The notes: generated by a model from the letters alone, not told the origin. Shown: positions 1 to 8,768, counted from the first letter of the stretch. The stretch: 9,939 nucleotides of DNA from Bacteroidales bacterium UBA3742 (GCA_002371785.1 DFGU01000015.1:1-9939), one strand, 5' to 3'. Translations and numbers: made by a program.

Positions 1-3000
1 GCTCTCGCCCCAACGTCCGCCACAGATAGCCTGAACGCGCCATACATACGTCGTCTGCGACTTCAGGCCCTTGACGATGCAGGTATTGGCATCCACCTCC
101 TGATTGAAGACCATCTCATCCTCCTTAGCGAAGAACGGATCGGTCGATACCTGTACGAGGAAGCTGCCGGCCGAGTCCACACCGTTCCAGTTGAGTACTG
201 CGTGGGTCGAACCCAGTTGCAGAACGGTTAGGTCGGTCGGATCCTGGCACTCCTGCTTATGCTCAAACGATACGTTGTCGATCCATACATAGTCGCCGGT
301 CTTGTCTGCCGTACCGCCCTTCTCTCTGGACGAGGTCATCAGGGCTACGTACGGTCCGGTAGCGCCTACCAGCTCTACCTTCATCTGCTGGAACAGCCAG
401 TTGTTGCCTGCCGTAGCTTGGTCGGCTACGGAGAGCGTACCGTCGTAGGTGACGGTATCGAGCGGCATGAAGGTAGCCGGGTTGGTCGGGTCGGTCATCG
501 TTCCAACGATGATGGACTTGGAGTAGCTCGAACCGGTGAAGGTGCTTACTACCGAGTCGGTCTTAGCCGATACATAGGCCGGACGCATCCAGAACATCAC
601 TTGCAGCGTGTCATATGCCGCTACGTCCATAGCCGGCATAGCGATATACGGCTGGTAGGACGATGCGGTACGCGAGCTGAACGATGCGCGCAGCTGTACG
701 GCATGCTCGCCCTCGTAGCTATACTTGAAGTTAGCCGTGTTCGGCTGGTTGTACGGGTCGTACGAAGCGTTCTTCCACTCACCCTGGATAGCATCGCTAT
801 AGGTCCAGCAGAGCGTCTGATGATAAGCTTTCTGACCGGCGATAGCCTGGCTACCCTGCTCGGGCTCGAAACTGCTGGTATAAGCCGGTGTGTTCACGAC
901 GCACTCCGTCGCGAAGCTGAGCGGCTTGGTGGACGGCGACAGGTTGGAGCCGTCTATCTGATATACATACCAGCTGTACATCTGCGATGCCTGAAGGCCG
1001 GTCAATTCGTACTGCGTACCCAGCAGGGTTTCGCGCAGGATCTCCTCGCCCATACCGTTCAGCACCACTACCACCGACTGCACTTCCGGATTCCACACAT
1101 GCCAATTGAGCGTAGCCGAGGTAGCAGTGATATTCGTCGTTTCGGTATGCGAAGGCTTGAACAGCGTGTTGCCGGCCGGCTTGACGCTCAGGTTGTCCAG
1201 GTAGAACAAGCCCGGTGCAGGCTGGAACAGCACGATATACTTACCCTGCGTACCGGCTAGCGGCAACTGCATCAGATCCCAGTAGTGGAGACCCGACGGG
1301 TCGTTCTGTACATTGTCGTTGACGGTCAGGTCGGTATACGAGTAAGTCAGCGTATCTACTACGTGCAGGGTGCTCAGATCCTTCGGATCCGTCAGCGTAC
1401 CTACTACAATCGACTGGCTGTATGCGTTGTTCAGATACGTGTCGTCCACTATCTTGCCGCGGTTGGCTACCGTACCGAAGGTCTGGTCATAGTTGACGAA
1501 GCAGCGTCCGTAGAACTCAACCATCATCGTATCCAAGTTGCAATTCAACTCGGGCAGCACGATATACGAATTATAGTTCGCATCCGTGGTGTGTACGCGC
1601 AGCGAGCGGGTATCATCCATACCGGCCTCGTAGTGGCGGTTGGACTGATAGCCCGTCATCGGACCGTAGTACTCAAAGCCCTTGCGCTGTACGAGCCACT
1701 GGTAACCGTTCACGGGTTTGTCGTACGTGATACCGGTCTGGAAGCACGAGGGCTTCAAATACAGCTCGTCGTTCACGTCGCCACCCAGCACATCGTTCAG
1801 CTCGTACTCCGAGTCTTCGTCAAAGTTCCATACGAACCGGCCGTCACCGTTCTTCGGCTCCTGTGCTTGGCAGAGGGTGCGGAAGGCCATATGGTCGTTG
1901 GTGACATAGTTCTTCGCACCGGCAGGTGCACTAGCACGCTCCAGTCGGGCTACGTAGTCGGTCTGCGGCTCCAGGTGGTCCACTACTTGCGAGGTTACGC
2001 CGCTCAAGTTCATAAATTGCTGAACAGCTCCACCGTCCGCAGTTTCAATATAGAGGTTCCATGGGCCGCCTATATTTTGCCACTCTACCAATGCGCTCTC
2101 GCCGTCGGCCACGATCTTCTTGAGGGCTACCAGGCTGAAGCCCTTAGCCGCACCCAGCGTCACGTCGTCGAAGAGTAGGAATGCACTGTCATTCGGCTGC
2201 TTAGGCATATAGAGTACCAACTGTTTGTCGGCTATCGTAGCCGAATCCAGATCCAGCGAATAGGAAGTAAAGAGGTAGTTGTTCTTGCTAGCCGGCTTGG
2301 TGGTCGTACTCGGCTTGGCGATACGAACGGAAGCCAGTTGCTCATACGTATCGAAACCACGACCATTTTCTACCGTACCTACCTCAATCAGACCTTCGGT
2401 TGCAAAGGCGATACGATCGATCTTCTTGTCATGATAGCCCGGACGAACCTTGAACTCAAACGAGCGGTCGTGTGCTACACCGATACTCGGGAAGATGACA
2501 TAACTGCCATAATAGCCTTCCTGAGCATACATCAGCATCGCTCCGTTCTCCGTACGGCTATAACTGATCGAATCGGCGATATTCTGACGGCTATGCGGAT
2601 AGTAGATGAAGGACTGCGTCTCTGTGCCGAGACCGTCTTGACCTACCGTCAAAGCCGGATGCATATAGTAATCATCGCTCTCCGAATACATACTGCGTAC
2701 CCAAGACTCCGGCGCCTTACCGCTCATATTCTCAAATCCGAAGAAATAAGAGTCATGATAGTAATACAAAGTATTCATCTTCAGAGGATTGCGAGACCAA
2801 GCACTAACATCCTCACCTTCACACAGGGTGCGGACATAAATATAATACGTGGTAGCGGGTTGCAGATTAGTAAACACCACATGCGTCGAATCCACGATGA
2901 TACCTGCAGCAGTATCCAAATAAGCTGTGATGTTACTGATCAGCGCCACTTCCGTCTCAGGAAGAATTACTAACTGCCAACGCTCATCCTCTCTCTTCGC

Positions 3001-6000
3001 GGGTTTGATATCCACCGCTACGGAATAGAACGAAGAACCGGCAGAAGTGAGTCGCGGAGGATTACATGTAGCCAGGTACTCCAGACTGACATTATCCACA
3101 TAGACATCGCTGTTGGAGGTAAGCCCCATAGCGGTATAGAAACCGGAGGTGAAGACCAGATTGTCATACATCACCTCATAATCACTCAACGAAATCGTAT
3201 AATGGTTAAAGGCAGAGGCATCGTTCTGCGGGAAGGAAGCGATCAGCGAGAAAGTACTCGGATCGTTCGGATCTGCCATTGTTCCGACGTACAACGTACC
3301 CGTAAAGTTGCTACTCCATGCGCGCGCATCGAACGAAAGCAACATATTCTGCAATTCACCCTCCACCTTCGGAGCCACCATCCATGAATCATACGAACCG
3401 GTGGTGTACAACTCTACCGCCTTAGTACCACTTGACGAGATCAAGCTCAACTGCGGATAAGAGCTGGAAGAACTATGGAACTGCCAACAACCCGGGGAAG
3501 CCGTACCGGTCTCATAACTATCGAAATCGTCATAGAAAGGCAAACCTGCACCGCCCTCGGTCGGACATGTAGTACGGATCGAAGCATAGAGCATCGAGAT
3601 AGCCGTGCTGTCTCCATTGTCGCATATACCCTGGGCATATACATAATAGTTGGCCGCAGCTTCCAGGCCGGTGATCAGGATACCGTCCGAATGATCAACG
3701 ATAGTGTCAAGTAGATAGTGGTACCTGGGTTTCTCATAGTCGCTCAGTTCGCGATTCGCGAGCAGCATACGGTAGCTATCCTGATAGCCCTTCCAGCTGA
3801 TAACGGCAGCATTCTCGCCCACGCTATCTACCGTGAACGAAGAGATCGGACGGCAGAGCGGAATCTGATCAACAGATACCTCGGAGATATATACCTGGTT
3901 GGTAGTACCGAACTCACTGAGGAACATAATATGGCTACCCATGTCGCCCATATAGTCACCCATGTAGTTCTCAAATCCTACGCTGAACGGATCCCAAGCC
4001 GTCTTGCTCAGGTTGAGCGTATCCAGCGCCACAAACGAACTCAGATCGGTCGGATCGGTGATGATGCCGACAATGATCTGGGCATTATTGGCTGTGGAGT
4101 TGTAAGCACGTCCCCAGAAATTGACTTGGTATTTGGTGATATCATCTACATTCAGTTCCGGCGTGATAGCATAACTACCTACATAGCTGGTCGATCCGCT
4201 CACATTGTCGTTAAGCTTCAAGTAGTTCTTGCCATTATGCATCGTACCGGAGGTAGCCTCCACGTACGGGATATAGGTAGCCGGAGCATTCTCTGCCTTG
4301 CTACCTACGGTCCAGCACGGTGTTTCACCACCCTGGCCCGTAGTAAATCCTTCGTCCTCAGAGAAGGTGACCGTACCAAACTGCTCGGGGGTGACAGCCT
4401 CGCAAGGCGTCGTGAACGATATCGTGTTCCATTGCGAGGATACGGAGTCGTCACAGAGCGTCATAGCGGCTACGTAGTACTTGGTCTGGCCCTGCAAGCC
4501 ACTGACGCGGATGCTGGCCTTGTCGGTCGTATCGCGACGGATGATCCATGCCTCGGGCACTACGTAGCTGTCATTACCCAGATTCTCCGCGCTCACGTAG
4601 TGGTCGGTAAGCAGCAGTACCCATTGGTCGCTCGTGCGCAGACCGCCGCTGATACGTACGCTGCTGGTCGTCAGATCCGACACACTCGGCTTCGGCATCG
4701 GACAAGCCATCGAGACAATAGATACGTCATCCAAATAAACATAGTCGTTCGTTTTCTTACGTCCGCGCCATGCTATATACTTAGCCGTAGCCGGGATGAG
4801 ATGCGAATATTCGCTTAAGTCATACGAGGTCTTCACAAGCAGAGCAGAGGGACCTTCTCCCTTTACAGAATCCAATGCCACAAAAGTGCTCAGATCATTC
4901 GGATCAGTCATCACACCGAATACACAGTATTCCGATGTCAAGGAGGCTCCGGAATAGAACGTCACCATCAGGTTGGACAACGAGTCGCACTTGATCTCCG
5001 GCGTTGCCGCCCAAGAGGTACAGGAAGACTGCTTGAGATACAATATTTTCGATCCAAGATGGGTGGTGATATACGGGATCGTGGAGGCGGTCGAACTGGT
5101 ACTACCTACCGTCCAGCATCCGGGAGCAGTATTCTCCGAATAGGACTCGAAGGTCTCCATATTTGCCTTGGTCGGATCCAGCAACTCACAGGTCGTATAG
5201 ACGTCAAACGCTACCCATGCCTCCTCGTCGCACGTAGGACGTACGTAGAGGTAATAGTTCTTCTGGGCGGCCAACTCATCGTAGTAGAAAGCCTTACCCG
5301 TTACAGTACTGTCCGCAACGATGTCGTTGCTATGATCGTAGGTATCGTTCTTGATAGCAGCGATCGTCACCGACTTCTTCAGCAGTTTCACTACCCACTG
5401 GTCGTTGTCCGACACGCCCTTCCAGGTTACATCGACAGAGTGCGGTGCCGGATGATTCAGTTTGAAGTCAAACGGCTCGATACACGACGGATCCTTCAGC
5501 TCGACGTTGTCGATCAGTATGTCGCTACTCATTACCAGGTTCGCGCCCAGACCGGACGTGATAGCCAGTTGGTCGTACTCCAGGTTGTAGTTCGACAGGA
5601 TAAACCGTGCCTTCTGGAACGACGTTCCGCTCACATAGACGGTATCCAGCGGCTCGAAGCTGTTCTGATCCGTGATGTCGCCCATCGTTCCGACGATCAC
5701 CACGCCCGTCGAGCTGGCCGTACCCGCAGAGGTACGTACGTCGAAGGAGAGCAACATATTCGATAGTGCGCCCTCTACCACCGGCAGGATAGCCACCGAG
5801 CGGTGGATCGTACCCGACGAGTAGAGCTCCAGGGTCTTGTTGCTATTACCGGTTGTTCCGGCCTGATAGATACGCGGATAGTCCACGCCCATATAGTCAG
5901 CCAGCTGCCAGCAACCTGCCGACTGGCTACCCGGATTGTAGTCCTCAAAGGTCTCCTTGTATGGGAAGGTCTCTTCCTGACACGGGGTGCTGAATGCCAT

Positions 6001-8457
6001 CTCGCTCCACCACTCCATGTCGCACGTTGCACGTACATACAGGTAATAGTTCGAGTGCTGCACCAGTTCGTCGAAGTAGAAAGTCGGCGGATTTTGCGGA
6101 TCGGTCCATGTCAGCGTTGTATCCAGTACCACGCCACCGATAGCAGCAATCTGCTCCTTGGTCTTATGCACGCGCTGCGTCTCCGAGAGCGGCGTACGCG
6201 AGAGGAACAGTTCCCACTCGCTCGACAGTGCCGACGATTCCCATTTCACCGTAACGGCATCCGGCTCCACCTGCAGGTCGATATTGGTAGGCGGTACGCA
6301 TTCCGACAGCGTATCTACCGTGATCTCATCGATATAGTTGATCGTATTGGCCGTCATGTTCTTTACGTCGTCCCATACGATAGCGATCACGCCCTCCGGA
6401 CCCGAGTAGTTCTCAAAGTTGGCATAGCAACGCGTATAACCCGTACTATTGAGCGTGAAGCTCGACACGGGAACAAACGTATTGATATCCATCGGGTTGG
6501 ACATGATACCGATCGTGGCATGTGCCTGAGCGATATCGTTCGATCCGCTGCTCAGGTAGAACTTCACCTGTACGCTGTCCAGGTTCTCCACCATCGGCAG
6601 CGTCAGCCATGCGTCCGTACCACCTCGCTTACTGAGGAAGAGGCTGTTCGAACCGCCGTAGCTGTTACCGACATTCACTGCCGGATACGTACCGGCATTG
6701 CCGAATACGCCCAGACCTACCACGCACTGCTGATTGCCGATCTTGCGCGTCGTCGTCGTACGCGCCTCAAAGTCATAAGCATACGGTATGTCGCGCAGCG
6801 ATGCGATCGTTACGAACGGATAGCGGTACGACCACTCCTGGCCCTCGGCCTGTACATATACATAGTACGGACTGTTCCAGCTATGATCCGGCTCCAGCGA
6901 CTCACATAGATAGCTCGTGCCGCTGACGGTAGCCTGATCCACTACCAGTTCCGGATTCGGATTGGCCGGATTGACCTCCGCGCTGGTCACCAGCACGTTG
7001 TACGACGATGCGTTGCCCTCCCACGAGATGGTAGCATACGTATCACGCGGGTTGACGCTGATCTTGGTCACCTTGTTCACCGCCTTGCGGTACTCCACCG
7101 TCATATTGTCCAGATAGAAGAGGTTGTCGCGGTCGAAGTCGCTCACAAAGGCCAGGTACGAACCGTTGCCTTCGTACGAACTGAGGTCCACGATAAACTC
7201 CTGGAACGTTCTATTGCCCCATACGCTTACGGTATCTACCGGGCGGAAGGTCGTAATATCATCCGGATCCTCCATCACGCCCACCATGATACTGCGGCCG
7301 TACTGACGACCCGTATAGGTATAGACCGTTGCCCAGAAATGTACTTGGCACTGGTTGATATGGAAGTTCTCATTCAGCGTATCGGCCAACGCCGGCGTAG
7401 CTACATAGACGTAACGATCGGCCGGAATGAAGGTCGAAGGCGAACCGAACGCACCCGAGAAGATCACGGCCGAGGTCGTATCCGGCGAGTAGTTCGCACG
7501 CGAATTACCCGTAGCTGCCGAGTTGACGTACGGCGTCACGATATTGTTGGGCAGGTTGTTGCCCCATGCCCAGTCGTCGTCGCGATTCTTATTGCTCGGA
7601 TAGTTAAAGTTCTCCATGAACGGGATCTGCTTGGCTACGCGAACGCGGAAGCCGAACGGACCATCCTTCGACTGCTCGCTGCTCCATGCGCTGTTCTCGT
7701 CCTCGCAGATCGAACGCACATAGGCCAGGTAGAACTCACCCGACTCCAGCAGCAGGTCGCAGTTGGTCACGTCGCCGCTCACCAGTTCGTGGAACACAAT
7801 GCGGTCGGCATCGTTCTCCTCGATATCGGCCACCATGTCCGGATCGATCGTGTCACGCGTGATGATCACCTCAAAGTTGTCGGCATCAAAGCTGGCGCTC
7901 CAGAACAGGTTCACCTTGCCGGCACCCTTGTTGAGCACCATCAGGTCGTAGGGCACCGTACACTCCGGCGCCGACTGGAGCTTGATCTCATCCAACACAA
8001 TACCATGACCCAGGTTGTCAGTACCCTCAAAGGCAATCTGATAAGTCTGTCCTACTTCCGGCAGAGCAATCTTCACGCGCTGCCACTGGGTCACCGAACG
8101 ACTGTACTCGCCCAGCTGCTTCCACTGACCACGTGCACTCGTACGATACAGCACACGCAGCGTGTCACAGTCGGCACCCCATTTCGGACTGGCATACCAG
8201 AACGTCAGCTCCGGCATATACACTTTGGTAGGACGAAGGTCCATCACCTTGCTGACCAAGCGGGTCTTGTAGCCCAAGGTCTCGCCCGTGGTGTTACGCA
8301 GATAGGCGCGGTGCGTTCCTTCGTGCACCGACGACGGGTGCGACAGCAAATCATCCTCCGACTCTACAGCCCAAGCCATGTTGCCCGTCACGAACTCCTG
8401 CGTCCAGACATCATCCTGAATACCATTCTCAAAACCCTCATCGATCACGACGGTACG
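1..8457 (-). repeat. Ten tandem jelly-roll + FN3 protein modules
   Basis: Units, by bases from the protein N-terminus: 1, 7627-8457; 2, 6793-7626; 3, 5965-6792; 4, 5167-5964; 5, 4381-5166; 6, 3547-4380; 7, 2758-3546; 8, 1846-2757; 9, 889-1845; 10, 1-888 (cut). Boundaries are approximate, placed between the closing F-x-T-x-C of one FN3 and the opening F-x-x-[FY] of the next jelly roll. The central VGxMxDP-type strand is at about residues 414, 670, 942, 1202, 1485, 1743, 2043, 2373 and 2668 in units 2-10. Unit 1 lacks it and is the most different; unit 8 has a degenerate version (VGTVENG). The copies are clearly diverged at the DNA level, so this is an old duplication array. Confidence 0.85.
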
Positions 8458-8520
8458 TGCGCTGAGGCTCATCGTTCCGGCTAAGAATGCCGCAAACAAC
8501 ATGAGTAGAAATTTCTTCAT
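1..8520 (-). CDS. Giant secreted multidomain adhesin-like protein (choice-of-anchor J + FN3 repeats), 3' end missing
   Basis: I read this frame codon by codon: 2840 codons from ATG (8518-8520) to base 1 with no stop, so the C-terminus lies outside the window. Residues 1-21 form a signal peptide. Residues 22-2840 hold ten units, each a beta-rich jelly-roll domain of 150-220 residues (cleaved-adhesin / choice-of-anchor J type, related to MAM and concanavalin folds) followed by an FN3 domain of about 95-115 residues. Jelly-roll hallmarks are an opening F-[ED]-x-[FY] with a nearby CW, a central VGxMTDPxDxxTF-like strand, and a closing YxDxVS. FN3 hallmarks are an opening CxxP, YYxYVRxxC and a closing F-x-T-x-C. 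Domains of this kind occur in gingipain and HagA adhesin regions of Porphyromonas; binding to host or matrix ligands is inference. Export is via Sec; a type IX secretion tail cannot be checked because the end is absent. The start is supported by the signal peptide and a promoter about 100 bases upstream. No catalytic domain is visible. Confidence 0.95.
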   Translation of the reverse strand, partial: MKKFLLMLFAAFLAGTMSLSARTVVIDEGFENGIQDDVWTQEFVTGNMAWAVESEDDLLSHPSSVHEGTHRAYLRNTTGETLGYKTRLVSKVMDLRPTKVYMPELTFWYASPKWGADCDTLRVLYRTSARGQWKQLGEYSRSVTQWQRVKIALPEVGQTYQIAFEGTDNLGHGIVLDEIKLQSAPECTVPYDLMVLNKGAGKVNLFWSASFDADNFEVIITRDTIDPDMVADIEENDADRIVFHELVSGDVTNCDLLLESGEFYLAYVRSICEDENSAWSSEQSKDGPFGFRVRVAKQIPFMENFNYPSNKNRDDDWAWGNNLPNNIVTPYVNSAATGNSRANYSPDTTSAVIFSGAFGSPSTFIPADRYVYVATPALADTLNENFHINQCQVHFWATVYTYTGRQYGRSIMVGVMEDPDDITTFRPVDTVSVWGNRTFQEFIVDLSSYEGNGSYLAFVSDFDRDNLFYLDNMTVEYRKAVNKVTKISVNPRDTYATISWEGNASSYNVLVTSAEVNPANPNPELVVDQATVSGTSYLCESLEPDHSWNSPYYVYVQAEGQEWSYRYPFVTIASLRDIPYAYDFEARTTTTRKIGNQQCVVGLGVFGNAGTYPAVNVGNSYGGSNSLFLSKRGGTDAWLTLPMVENLDSVQVKFYLSSGSNDIAQAHATIGIMSNPMDINTFVPVSSFTLNSTGYTRCYANFENYSGPEGVIAIVWDDVKNMTANTINYIDEITVDTLSECVPPTNIDLQVEPDAVTVKWESSALSSEWELFLSRTPLSETQRVHKTKEQIAAIGGVVLDTTLTWTDPQNPPTFYFDELVQHSNYYLYVRATCDMEWWSEMAFSTPCQEETFPYKETFEDYNPGSQSAGCWQLADYMGVDYPRIYQAGTTGNSNKTLELYSSGTIHRSVAILPVVEGALSNMLLSFDVRTSAGTASSTGVVIVGTMGDITDQNSFEPLDTVYVSGTSFQKARFILSNYNLEYDQLAITSGLGANLVMSSDILIDNVELKDPSCIEPFDFKLNHPAPHSVDVTWKGVSDNDQWVVKLLKKSVTIAAIKNDTYDHSNDIVADSTVTGKAFYYDELAAQKNYYLYVRPTCDEEAWVAFDVYTTCELLDPTKANMETFESYSENTAPGCWTVGSTSSTASTIPYITTHLGSKILYLKQSSCTSWAATPEIKCDSLSNLMVTFYSGASLTSEYCVFGVMTDPNDLSTFVALDSVKGEGPSALLVKTSYDLSEYSHLIPATAKYIAWRGRKKTNDYVYLDDVSIVSMACPMPKPSVSDLTTSSVRISGGLRTSDQWVLLLTDHYVSAENLGNDSYVVPEAWIIRRDTTDKASIRVSGLQGQTKYYVAAMTLCDDSVSSQWNTISFTTPCEAVTPEQFGTVTFSEDEGFTTGQGGETPCWTVGSKAENAPATYIPYVEATSGTMHNGKNYLKLNDNVSGSTSYVGSYAITPELNVDDITKYQVNFWGRAYNSTANNAQIIVGIITDPTDLSSFVALDTLNLSKTAWDPFSVGFENYMGDYMGDMGSHIMFLSEFGTTNQVYISEVSVDQIPLCRPISSFTVDSVGENAAVISWKGYQDSYRMLLANRELSDYEKPRYHYLLDTIVDHSDGILITGLEAAANYYVYAQGICDNGDSTAISMLYASIRTTCPTEGGAGLPFYDDFDSYETGTASPGCWQFHSSSSSYPQLSLISSSGTKAVELYTTGSYDSWMVAPKVEGELQNMLLSFDARAWSSNFTGTLYVGTMADPNDPSTFSLIASFPQNDASAFNHYTISLSDYEVMYDNLVFTSGFYTAMGLTSNSDVYVDNVSLEYLATCNPPRLTSAGSSFYSVAVDIKPAKREDERWQLVILPETEVALISNITAYLDTAAGIIVDSTHVVFTNLQPATTYYIYVRTLCEGEDVSAWSRNPLKMNTLYYYHDSYFFGFENMSGKAPESWVRSMYSESDDYYMHPALTVGQDGLGTETQSFIYYPHSRQNIADSISYSRTENGAMLMYAQEGYYGSYVIFPSIGVAHDRSFEFKVRPGYHDKKIDRIAFATEGLIEVGTVENGRGFDTYEQLASVRIAKPSTTTKPASKNNYLFTSYSLDLDSATIADKQLVLYMPKQPNDSAFLLFDDVTLGAAKGFSLVALKKIVADGESALVEWQNIGGPWNLYIETADGGAVQQFMNLSGVTSQVVDHLEPQTDYVARLERASAPAGAKNYVTNDHMAFRTLCQAQEPKNGDGRFVWNFDEDSEYELNDVLGGDVNDELYLKPSCFQTGITYDKPVNGYQWLVQRKGFEYYGPMTGYQSNRHYEAGMDDTRSLRVHTTDANYNSYIVLPELNCNLDTMMVEFYGRCFVNYDQTFGTVANRGKIVDDTYLNNAYSQSIVVGTLTDPKDLSTLHVVDTLTYSYTDLTVNDNVQNDPSGLHYWDLMQLPLAGTQGKYIVLFQPAPGLFYLDNLSVKPAGNTLFKPSHTETTNITATSATLNWHVWNPEVQSVVVVLNGMGEEILRETLLGTQYELTGLQASQMYSWYVYQIDGSNLSPSTKPLSFATECVVNTPAYTSSFEPEQGSQAIAGQKAYHQTLCWTYSDAIQGEWKNASYDPYNQPNTANFKYSYEGEHAVQLRASFSSRTASSYQPYIAMPAMDVAAYDTLQVMFWMRPAYVSAKTDSVVSTFTGSSYSKSIIVGTMTDPTNPATFMPLDTVTYDGTLSVADQATAGNNWLFQQMKVELVGATGPYVALMTSSREKGGTADKTGDYVWIDNVSFEHKQECQDPTDLTVLQLGSTHAVLNWNGVDSAGSFLVQVSTDPFFAKEDEMVFNQEVDANTCIVKGLKSQTTYVWRVQAICGGRWGES
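8458..8520 (-). other. Signal peptide coding segment of the giant adhesin-like protein
   Basis: The first 21 residues begin MKKFLLMLF, with a two-lysine n-region, a hydrophobic core of Leu, Phe and Ala, and a polar end SLSA followed by RTVVIDEGF. Cleavage by signal peptidase I after Ala21 is the likely site. There is no cysteine at the cleavage point, so this is not a lipoprotein signal. Two of the gene's twelve rare TTA/CTA/TCA codons fall here, at residues 5 and 13. Confidence 0.88.
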
Positions 8521-8583
8521 AGACTAATACTTTATCGTTTGTTTATACTCTAGTTCTTTTCATAAATAAAACATAAAAACATA

Positions 8584-8607
8584 GCGTGTATGCGCTCCCA
8601 TACGCGC
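8584..8607. other. Possible hairpin in the 5' leader of the giant gene
   Basis: GCGTGTATG (8584-8592) and CATACGCGC (8599-8607) are complementary except for one T/G position and flank a six-base loop. In the minus-strand transcript that position becomes an A/C mismatch, leaving a 5 bp plus 3 bp stem starting roughly 15 bases into the predicted mRNA. Such a stem could protect the 5' end or affect translation. It is much more GC-rich than its AT-rich surroundings. No known riboswitch was recognised. Confidence 0.3.
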
Positions 8608-8626
8608 TCAAATATAAAATCCGGCG

Positions 8627-8658
8627 CAAAGATACGACATTTTTCCCAATTATGCAAA
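8627..8658 (-). promoter_or_regulatory. Bacteroidota-type housekeeping promoter for the giant gene
   Basis: Read on the minus strand, TTTG (8655-8658) is followed after 20 bases by TATCTTTG (8627-8634). This fits the Bacteroidota housekeeping sigma consensus, TTTG about 19-21 bases upstream of TAnnTTTG. Transcription would start near 8620, giving a leader of about 100 bases. The bases just before the ATG show no Shine-Dalgarno sequence, which is normal for highly expressed Bacteroidota genes. Confidence 0.75.
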
Positions 8659-8690
8659 TTTTAATCGCATTTTGCCAACTAAACTGACAA

Positions 8691-8735
8691 TTTTTTCAAA
8701 AAAAATGCACTTTTATTTGCGTATATCAAAAAAAA
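8691..8735. other. AT-rich tracts between the divergent promoters
   Basis: A T6 run (8691-8696) is followed directly by a run of eight A (8698-8705), and a second run of eight A lies at 8728-8735. The second run sits inside the spacer of the plus-strand promoter. The two A8 runs are 30 bases apart, about three helical turns, so the DNA may be intrinsically bent. The first run lies just upstream of the plus-strand -33 element, where an UP-like element would act. No gene is visible in the rest of 8521-8788. Confidence 0.4.
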
Positions 8736-8747
8736 GCCGTACCTTTG
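8716..8747 (+). promoter_or_regulatory. Bacteroidota-type housekeeping promoter for tRNA-Cys and probably sufB
   Basis: TTTG (8716-8719), a 20-base spacer, then TACCTTTG (8740-8747) match the TTTG / TAnnTTTG consensus of the phylum. Transcription would begin near 8754, leaving a 5' leader of about 35 bases before the tRNA. It is the only good promoter I see upstream of both the tRNA and sufB. Confidence 0.8.
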
Positions 8748-8768
8748 CACCCGCTTTTCAGAAATGAA

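Noticed and set aside
259..1260. Long plus-strand open frames opposite the giant gene (also 1285-2178, 2338-2973, 3718-4818, 5059-5766, 5803-6909, 7339-8484)
   Set aside because: All are in the exact complementary codon register of the minus-strand gene. Their translations are Arg/His/Val-rich with no family resemblance, and they are explained by rarity of TTA, CTA and TCA in the real gene.
1..8457. Recurring GGATCGGTCAT-like words as a DNA repeat or CRISPR-like array
   Set aside because: They recur about every 800-900 bases in frame and encode the conserved VGxMTDP strand of each jelly-roll domain, with diverged sequence, so they reflect protein module repetition.
1..8520. Possible frameshift or split of the giant gene into several genes
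   Set aside because: Every in-frame codon was read and none is a stop; domain order continues smoothly across the whole stretch.
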